A DNA stretch of 64,000 bases from Cucumis sativus (lineage: Eukaryota > Streptophyta > Magnoliopsida > Cucurbitales > Cucurbitaceae). This document shows positions 24,401 through 33,015 of this stretch, piece by piece. The position numbers and the translations under genes were made by a program. Positions within the stretch are counted from its first letter, which is position 1, and each line of letters begins with the position of its first letter. The stretch is from positions 33,342,732 through 33,406,731 of the forward strand of contig NC_026657.2 in NCBI RefSeq assembly GCF_000004075.3. Reading direction: 5' to 3'. Below the pieces are notes generated by a model. The model did no database searches, was not told the DNA's origin, and worked only from the letters and a program-made list of their open reading frames with translations.

Positions 24401-26044
24401 ACTTTTTTATACATCTTTTAATTGTGGATCTCTTAACATAATCATCTCATAGTTTCACCTTGGCTCCTGCAAATTAGTATACTGCTTATTTACTATCCTG
24501 ATGTCATTTCTTTAGAGTCGTATGAGGTATGGAGTAGAATAAAAACGTTGAATACGTCTATCATTTTCTTTCATTTCAATTTCCCTTCTTCACTTCCACT
24601 TTCAAATGCTCTTTGTATCATTGAAATTTTGATTTAGACTGTAATATTTAAACTATTGTTGTGGCTTCAAATGAATCCTTAATAGACATGATGCACCTAA
24701 GCCTTCATTTTGTTGATCTCTGTTGACTATTGTTGCTGCTTTTGTAAACTAGTCGATGGGATCCTTCATTTGGTCGTATGCCGGGCCCTGATTATGTTAG
24801 CAGTATAAATTATGGTAAGTTGGCTTAACTTGTTACTATATCATGTCTCTAGCTTCAATTATAGTTCTCTCATTGGATTCATTTGATCTTTGAGTTTACT
24901 TAAAAGTATACAAGGACTTTTCATATGAATAATAAACAGTGCCTACCCTGCAATGTTACCTTAAGGTGCTGGAGATGATCAAGCAACTGAAAGTGAATTT
25001 GTCCACAACTTCTGCATTGAAAGGAAGATTGACTTAACAAGTCACATTAAGTGGTGGGGGCCAAACAAATCTCGAACGGCCAGTGCAGGCTCAAAGTCAT
25101 CAGAAGAAGACAAAAATAGTTGTGTTGGAGAAGTTGGCAGTGAACTCAAAGCTCTGGGACAGACCACCCGTCCTACAGAGCCATATGAGATGCCCTGTTT
25201 GGGTGCTTCTGGAGTAAAGAAGGCTGCTTCCAAGGTCTCTGCTTTAAGTATTTTGTCACGGTCAGCAGCCTACAAAAGTTTGCAGGAGAAAGCTTTGAAA
25301 TTACAGGAAACTAACAACGAGAACGATGAGAACGAAAATAAAAACACTGTTAACAAGATAGATCACGGGAAAGTGGTTGAAACACCTACCACAAGTCATG
25401 GTGGTGGTGATCCCAGTGAGAGATATGGGGTTACTTTTGGAACAAGTGGTGGATTGCCACTTCAGAGAAATATGTTCCCCTTGACTCCATTCTTAACAGC
25501 ACCTCTTCTTAGCAGTTACAACACCGTTGAACCTTTGGGAGATCCTATTCATTGGACATCTCTTGTTTCTGTTCTTCCTACCGGACTTTCTCGCACAGCT
25601 GAGGTTAGTGTGTATACTGTTGTTTTTTGAGGTGAATTTGAGGCGTCTTTTAGAAGGATGGAAAGTACTTTTAGTAAAAGAAAATTGTGTGTTTGGTTAC
25701 ATCTTAGACAATATCTAAAAATTCTAAAACAACCTATAAACATTTAGAGCACTTTGGAAATAAACATTTGATTATTCTTTCCAAAAATGCTTTTATAGGC
25801 TAGTGCTCTTAGGACATTCCAGTTTCACTCATAGTAAATGTTAATGTTCAGTCTGCATTGACCTGAACTAAAGTAACCCTAGCGGGAGAAGATGAAGATA
25901 TAATCTTAGTAAAATATATTATGTTTAAATCAAAAGCACGTGGAGATTTGTTGTTGCTTTCTTATATAACCTTTCGGTTCTACAATGCAGGTTACGAAAA
26001 CTGAAACCTCTTCAACTTACACTTTGTTTCGGCCTGAGGAATAA
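21412..26044 (+). CDS. AP2-like transcription factor, At2g41710 type
   Basis: A 432-residue nuclear DNA-binding protein of the AP2 (WRI/ANT-like) group. Exons: 21412-21650, 22456-22538, 22682-22690, 22795-22883, 23198-23271, 23343-23393, 24753-24814, 24966-25603, 25991-26044; all phases agree. The first AP2 domain is at residues 74-139: [20 protein letters not shown], then VYLG at 108-111 supplied by a 9-nt microexon, then [21 protein letters not shown] second AP2 domain is degenerate: after a linker with [20 protein letters not shown] it has only SKYRGL at 175-180 and then [11 protein letters not shown]. The C-terminal half is Ser/Asn-rich and acidic, a plausible activation region. The length is close to the Arabidopsis relative (about 420-430). 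Intron 6 (23394-24752) is the largest. An in-frame TTG upstream is not needed; ATG at 21412 follows a typical leader. Confidence 0.93.
22682..22690 (+). other. 9-nt microexon of the AP2 gene
   Basis: TGTATCTGG flanked by acceptor AG (22680-22681) and donor GT (22691-22692). It joins G of exon 2 and GA of exon 4 to give Val-Tyr-Leu-Gly, the invariant start of the third strand of the AP2 domain. Without it the frame is kept but these residues are lost. Such a 9-nt exon is a known hallmark of AP2/WRI1-type genes. Confidence 0.9.
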
Positions 26045-28362
26045 AGTTCAAGGAATTTCTCGCACACCCTACAATCACTTTTGGGTTGATCTCAGTTAGA
26101 CTGGGTTTCTGTGCTGATGTTGCAGCATCTATACATGAGAGAACAAGCTTTAAGGAATAAGGCTTTACTTGAATCACATTACGCTCAAGAACACATTACA
26201 CATTGTACATACCTGAGGCCTCTTCGATATTTCTAAAATGCAAGAGGCGATGAATATGGTCACCAAAGGAAGCACATACAGTTGAAGAAGAAAGGACGAC
26301 ATCAAGTCTTAGAATATCACACGTCTGTTTTATATCATACACATGTTATCTGATAGTCATAGTCATATAAATTTGATTCCGTACTTGAATGTGTATTACT
26401 TGGTGATATTTATATCCGGTTATCGATATCAAGATCTTGCTGCTGTTTCCCACTTTGCTTAGACAAGGATTGTTGTATAATCATTCTATTTTCTTTTAAC
26501 AAAATTTCAATGTTTTACTCCCAGTAATCTGGTAAATATAGTTGGAAGGATAGGAGGCTTGCAGCTTGCATTCAGATGTTATTGTCCTGCTGGGCCCCAG
26601 ACTTCATAAGTAAGTTTTCTTTTCTCTAATCAAAATTCAAATAACGTCCATATTTTGCAGTAATTTACTTTGGGATTTTAGCTTTTCTGACTTCTTCTAC
26701 CGTATTTGTTTACCTGCAAATAAATTAAACCTAAAGAATAAGCTTCGTTTGGTGGACACTTCTTTTGGACTTTATGCATAATTTGTTTACCAAAACAACG
26801 AAAACACAAGTAGGAACAACAGAACCATGTCTCCCATTTTGGGAATGGGGGCCACTTGTAAAGTCCCGTTGGCCCAAGCCTGGTCAGCGAGCCAACCTTA
26901 GAGGTCCAACAACCCAAGTGAGCAAAATAGGCTTCGGCCATGCTTTGGGAGTTTGAGATGGTTTGACTTGCACCCAAAGGTTTGGGAGTTTTTAGACTTG
27001 CAAAATGATTCCCTAATTCCTTGATTGCTGTAGGGAGAGACCATAATCTTAGGTCAAATTTGATGCAATCCTTCTTTTTTTCTTTTTTGCTACGCTAACA
27101 CAAACTCTAGAAAACATTCAAATGTTAATCATAGGAGGGGTAGAATTAATCATATAATTGGTAGTTTTCAAATTGAGTTTTTTTTCTAAGTGACTCGAAT
27201 ACTTTATGTTATTGTTAGGGTCTCAAAAACTTTATTTTAGTTATTTATTTTAAAACAACAGAAGAATACAATTCCAATTTCTCTGTACCCTACACTGCAT
27301 TAAATGCAGAGAATCAAAGAATTGTCTTTTCGTTTTAGATTAGGTTTTGAACATCTCCACCCACTCTCATTTATTTTCTTTGACCATGCACACATACTTT
27401 TCAAGAATACTTTATTGTCTGGCTCTCCATTTTACTCGCGTTACATTCTATAATTATTAATAAAACAAGAGACCAAATTGCTCTTTTAATGGTATAGATT
27501 GAAAAGAGAGAATAAACAAATGATTGTGTTTATATTAAAGTTAATATCAAAATTAAAGAAACATTTGAATAACCCAAAATGTATTCATGCTATCAAGTCC
27601 CTAGTAAAAAAGATGCATTGAAAAAGAAAGAATGAAATATACATATATCTATAGATTTATATCCTTCTGCTCTCATAGAAAAGGTAGTAGAAAAGGTAGG
27701 TAATACATCTTTGACATGGATATGAAGGTTGGTTAGAAGTTGAGTATCAAATATTTTTCAAAATTGTACAACTAAGAACTTTTATACTTGTGATAGTATC
27801 TTTTTCCTTTACCTATTGGAATATTCCACCTAAGTAGGCTTTCCTTCTGGACCATCAATATAATAAACTTAGAGAGTTGTGTTTGGATTTTGCAGCTCAA
27901 AAGAGCTACTACCCTCATGTCCAAATTGGTTTTCTTGAAGAAAAGTACATGTTAAAATTTTAGAAACCACTTTTGATCCCCCGAAGAAGTAACAATTGCA
28001 ATTAATCTATGAACTAATGATTTAGCTTCTATGGATACGAGAATAATAACTAGCAAGTCCTCACTGCGATAAGTATTATTAAGATATTAGACAGACTAAG
28101 TCCTTCACTCGGAAGGTTTGAAGGTACAAAATCAAATTGTTAGAATTATTACTGCTATGATCAAAAGCTATCTTTTTCATTTAATGGTTCATTGAATCTT
28201 TTAAAACATTCCTAGCAGAAATAAATGAGTAATTATAACTAAATTTTGAAACAAATAAAAAAAAAAAAAAACTCAGTTTAGAACAGTACACAAACGAGTG
28301 GATTCAAACAGAAAACTAAAAGCAAACGTCATAATAGAATAGTTTGTTCGATGGAAGCAAAT
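26045..28362. other. Spacer between convergent AP2 and HSF genes
   Basis: Contains the presumed 3' UTRs of both genes. The segment 26700-26990 is less AT-rich than its surroundings and resembles a repeat but was not identified. No coding region could be supported. Confidence 0.4.
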
Positions 28363-30051
28363 TCATTTGCATGTTTGTGAGAGCAGAAAAGGTTTATCTG
28401 GATAATTTGATCTCTTCCTCTTGTTTTGCTTGATTTCCATTTCATCTTCTTCCTCAACCTCCAACTTCACTCCAAAGAGTTTCAAGTTTGGCTTCATCAT
28501 TATCTCATCTGCCTTCTTTTTGTTGCCATTAACAACCACGAATTTGTACTTGGCCACCAAATCAAGAAGCTCTCTGCATTTCTTCTTCATGTTTGTTAGT
28601 TCAAAGCTCAATACTCCATTCTCCTTTTTCAACTTCTTGTTTTCATAAGCAAGCATTGTGTATTGATCATCAGACGATGAAGTCGACAACGACCTTTGAT
28701 CTTCATCGTGATTATCTTGATGTGTGACTTGGATTGCTTTTGCATTACTATTGTGTTTTCGCTTGTTGGTCCATGCTTTTCTTCGGTGTATTTCGCATAG
28801 TCTTTCTTTACATCCCTTTTTAAACTTCTCATTGTAAAACTCCCACCTGCTTGTTGCAATCTTGCGAAATCCCTACATCAAAGTTTGGTTACGTATAATT
28901 TTGATCAATATAAATAGTGGAGAAATTACTCTTGATTATTAGACCTCTATTTTCATATAATTTGAAATTTCTACCAAACTCAAAAGTTCATACTTTTAAC
29001 ACAAGATTATTGTTTGAAGCCACGTTGTCTATTTTAAAAAAATAAAAGATTACGATTTCAAAGTTCTATATTAATTTAAGTATCTTTGAAAAACTTCTAG
29101 ATTATCCAAATAGAAAAAAAAAAATCCATGTAAGCATGATACAAACTTTTCTGTCAGCAGTAAAAACAGTCATCATGTTTAATTATCATTATTATTTTTT
29201 TAATATATCTTGACCTTTTCTTTTTATTATTTTTAGTATATAGTTTTACAATTAGATGGGTAGAAATTCAGAAACATTTCAAACTGTGCAAGAGATGTAA
29301 TGTAACGTCATTAAATGTTGAAAAATATTTTATTACTATGGTAAAATAACTTATAGTCAAGAATAAATATTTAAAATAGGATAGCACTTGTAACCATTAA
29401 AGAATAATATTTTTCTTCATAGCTAAAATATGCAAATTTTTTATTTCAAGTCAAACTTTGCAATATCTACCAATATCTCTATTGGTTTCTCACTTTCTAA
29501 ATTTAAATCCTCTTGTGATTTCTCTTCGTTTTTATTTTTTTTCCCTATAATTTCAAAACTTAAAACTATATAAAAAATTTGTTATATTATTATAACAAAA
29601 TCGTAATGAAAGAGTTCTAAATCAAACCTACCAATTTGCAATATTATTATAACAAAATCGTAATCAAACGAACTCTAAATCAAACCTACCAAAATCGAAA
29701 TCGAAACAAGTAGATAAATAGATTCACTCCTCAAGTAATTGAAGACAATAATTTTGAGAAAAGAATGAATTACATGTATAAACACAACAATATTCAACTT
29801 ACATAGGTGTTAAGTTGGCGAACAAAGCTTGAGAAGTTGTTGTGTTTGAAGAGGGTGGGTAGGAGATCTATTGCAAACTCCGGTGGCTGCCATACGATGA
29901 AGGTCGTCCCATCGGAGTTCCACGATATGACGTCGTCTGTCATCGGATCCTCAACAAGCATGTAGGTTTTGGTCAAGAACGGCGATGGAGCCAACTCGCG
30001 GACGGCGCCAATAGAGTCCAGCTGATCACACACATTACCCAGGCTTACCAT
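28363..30051 (-). CDS. HSFB3: Class B heat shock transcription factor, HSFB3-like
   Basis: A 252-residue transcription factor in two exons, 30051-29803 and 28872-28363, split by the intron (29802-28873) at the conserved position inside the HSF DNA-binding domain. The domain starts near residue 21 ([16 protein letters not shown]) and runs through SFVRQLNTY into [17 protein letters not shown] after the splice. A hydrophobic heptad region follows at about 155-190. An LFGV tetrapeptide, the repressor signature of class B HSFs, is at 215-218, and a KRKR nuclear-localisation-type cluster at 234-237. There is no class A AHA activator motif. The start at 30051 gives the usual short class B N-terminus; the open frame extends upstream but is low-complexity leader. 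The neighbourhood matches Arabidopsis HSFB3 (At2g41690, by memory). Confidence 0.92.
29584..29697. repeat. 57-bp tandem duplication in the HSF intron
   Basis: Two near-identical units, 29584-29640 and 29641-29697, each starting ATATTATTATAACAAAATCG and ending near CAAACCTACCAA. A recent local duplication and a potential length marker. Confidence 0.8.
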
Positions 30052-30593
30052 TGCCTCTCCCACAAGAAAAACACCAATAGAAACAGAAAAGCAATGAAGA
30101 ATATATATAAATATATATATGAAGGATATATATAAATAATTTAGGAGTTTTAGGAGGAGAAGAGAAGAAGGGCAGTTAAGAACACCCAACCCCAACAATA
30201 GAAACCCAACACAACTCCACAGTTCATGAGAAATGCAAAGCCCCTTTTTCTCTCTCTCTTTACAAGGGAAGAAAGGAAAAATAGAAATGGTTGCATAAAC
30301 TTATATCCCACTAACACTGTATAAAACTTTCTTACTTATACTAATTCATGGCATCGAATCATTTTACTACTTTTTCTAAACTACCCTTGAGTTTTTTTTC
30401 TTCATCTTTATAATATAATACACACTTCTTTCATGCATACAAAAAAAAATAACAATTTTTTTCCCTTTCGGTACAAATTGGATAAGAGAATTCGACATCA
30501 CTTTGTATATTTATATATGTTTATGTTGATCAGTTTGTAACTATATGGTGAAATTTGGTCTAATTCTATACCATGGATATTTTGTTATATTGG
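30052..30593. other. HSF promoter region and spacer
   Basis: Upstream of the HSF start, 30098-30140 is rich in TATA/ATATAT steps that could provide its TATA box on the minus strand. There is also a CTTTTTCTCTCTCTCTTT pyrimidine tract near 30245. Nothing else was recognised. Confidence 0.35.
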
Positions 30594-32500
30594 TAGGGAA
30601 AGGCTAGGAAAGTCGTTAAGGCACGAAAACTTTGGGATAAAATCTTAATATCACAATCTAGATAGTCAATCCAAACACACTCTTTAATCCAATAACTTGT
30701 TTGTAGCGTGCCTAATAACATACTTTTATTTATGGAGCAATTTGCCAACTTATAGGATACTTGTAACAAGAAAAGCAACCACAACAGAATCTTGGGAGAA
30801 TTAAATCATCTAATTTATGCACATAGATCATTGAATACTCAAGTCCAACAGAGACTGATGTGTGTAATCTTTCCTCAATCATATTACCTCGTTTTCTTAG
30901 ACAAAAGATTTGTCAAATCTCTAACAAATTTTCAGACTGATGATTATATATGATATTAAATTTTCATCCATCCAGGAGGTTAAAGCTTTTAGATCAATAT
31001 GCAATTTTAAGATCTATTACGTTACTGCAGGGTTCCAACCAAGTCTCAGCCATCTAAGCTTATTGGTGGCAGAGATTCCAAGAATCATGAGGTATATTAT
31101 TAATTCATGAAAACAATTTGTTCACGCATTCTTTGTTGTTGAATTAATTAATCAATTGACTTTGATTCTTTATTATTCTTTGGGTAATTTAGATAACTAC
31201 ACTATATATAGTAACAACAAGTTTTGAACCAGAAAATTGATGTCAACTATTACCCTGTTGATACTGCCAACATGTGTAATCTAAGACATAGACCCATTGG
31301 TGTTGGGGTGCAAGATCTTGCAGATACTTTCATTTTACTGGGGATGTCCTTTGATTCACCTGAGGTAATTAATTAATTCAACCTTCGTGTTAGCCTTAAC
31401 TTATTCTGCTAAATTTACACATACAATGTTTTATGTAACACTTTGAACGAATATATATATATATCAGGCCCAAGAACTGAACAAGGATATATTTGAGGCC
31501 ATATATTACCATGCTCTTGTGAGCTTGCTGCATGCTGTGGAAGGCCGGCCCCTATGAATCCTATATTGGCAGTCATATGTTAGTAATGTATATATATGTG
31601 TAATATGATCTATTTTACAAATCTGTATGTCACTTTCACCGACTTTGGCTTTCTGTTTCTATAGTATAACCTCTAGTTTTTTCAGTCAAATGTGCAAATT
31701 AAATAGCAAAGTGAGGATATAAGTACTCCTTCAAAGCGATGGGACTGGGACGATCTTAGAAAGAAGTAGCCAAGAATGGGGTTAGAAATTCACTTCTTGT
31801 GGCCTATGCCAACAGCTTCTACCAGCTTCGAACTATACACTTATAACATCTACAGTATGAGAGTTCTAAGATCTTTTTTAAACTAAATCCTACTATAATA
31901 AATATTATGTAAGAGGTCATGAGTTCCTTAAATTAATTTCAATAATGTCATGTGTTTCCCTACTTGAATTTGAAATCTTTGGTGAAAATAAGCATTGTTG
32001 CAAGACTTTTCCTACCATTATTATTTCTCCTTTTGGTTCGCATTTGGTTCCAGAGTTTTAAAAATGTACCTTTTTTAAGTTTACGATTTTATAGAAATAG
32101 ATCCATTTGATCTCTAAGTTTTTATAATGTATCTTATTGGTCTTTGAGTTTTTAAACCTATTTTCAAAATATGAAGACAAAAAATATACATTTTGAAAAA
32201 TGAATGACCAAATTGATCTATTCTTGTATTTTGGAAGACTAAAAATATACAATTCAAAACTTAGACGAAACAGATATTTCTAAAAAAGTTGAGGACTAAG
32301 AAAGTAATTTTCCTTATATTTGAACTCAAGGGTTGTTTGGGAGATGAAGCAAAAGACATTGGTAGATATGGCCATCGATCGAGAATGCTACGTTGATCAG
32401 TTAGAGACTGAATATCCACACGGTGAATGCAACTATTGGAAAACTGACTTCCTTGCTCTTCCATGCATAGCCAAAGGTATATTAGAAATTCATGTTATGG
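30594..32500 (+). pseudogene. Ribonucleotide reductase large subunit (RNR1) pseudogene, 3' part
   Basis: Scattered blocks in correct order match the C-terminal half of class I ribonucleoside-diphosphate reductase large subunit: 30594-30672 (GKARKVVKARKLW), 30700-30905 (NLG.IKSSNLCT.IIEY and TETDVCNL), 31031-31091 (SQPSKLIGGRDSKN), 31211-31364 ([27 protein letters not shown]), 31468-31585 (LNKDIFEAIYYHAL), 31705-31865 (RWDWDDL, PMPTASTS) and 32331-32480 (KQKTLVDMAIDR). Some blocks still end or start at splice-like GT/AG sites, so it was copied from genomic DNA and is not a processed retrocopy. There are frameshifts (for example near 31230, 31540, 32400), stop codons (around 30830, 31760, 32480) and missing segments. 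The enzyme makes dNTPs for DNA synthesis; this copy cannot. Confidence 0.85.
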
Positions 32501-33015
32501 AAGAGTTTGTATTTGGTATATATACGTTTATATGGCTACTCTATTAGTGTTCATTTGCAAATGATTATCATACATCTCTCTTCTTTCTCAACTTTCCCAC
32601 CAAAAGAACTGATGTATTTAAATCCTTAGTTATGAAAAAAACAAAAATTGAACTCCAAGATGCATCCGCATACGCATCCATGGATTGGAAGATAAATGGA
32701 ATCCATTCATTCCATTGCGGAGGCCAAGAACATTCTGTTCATTGAGAACAAACACAAAACCACTTTCACTTGGTTTCCTTTTGTAAAGCCAAAGAGAACA
32801 GGTATGGAAGTTTTTGTGGTGGTTGTTGTTTATTATGTTTGTTTGCTTCATTACAAAGAAAACGAATACAGTAGCCGAGAAATTGAGCAAAGTAGCGATT
32901 TCTTACTTGATTCCAAATGCAAGGAATTTAGGGCGATTTTAGATAACGAACGATGCATTTTAAGGACGAAAAGAACTGACAACGAGAACCAATCTCACTA
33001 AATTTAACTCTGGCA
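32501..33015 (+). other. Upstream region of the NLR gene
   Basis: About 500 bp between the RNR1 pseudogene and the NLR start. Open frames here overlap on both strands and show no domain. Presumed promoter and leader; no single element could be singled out. Confidence 0.35.
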
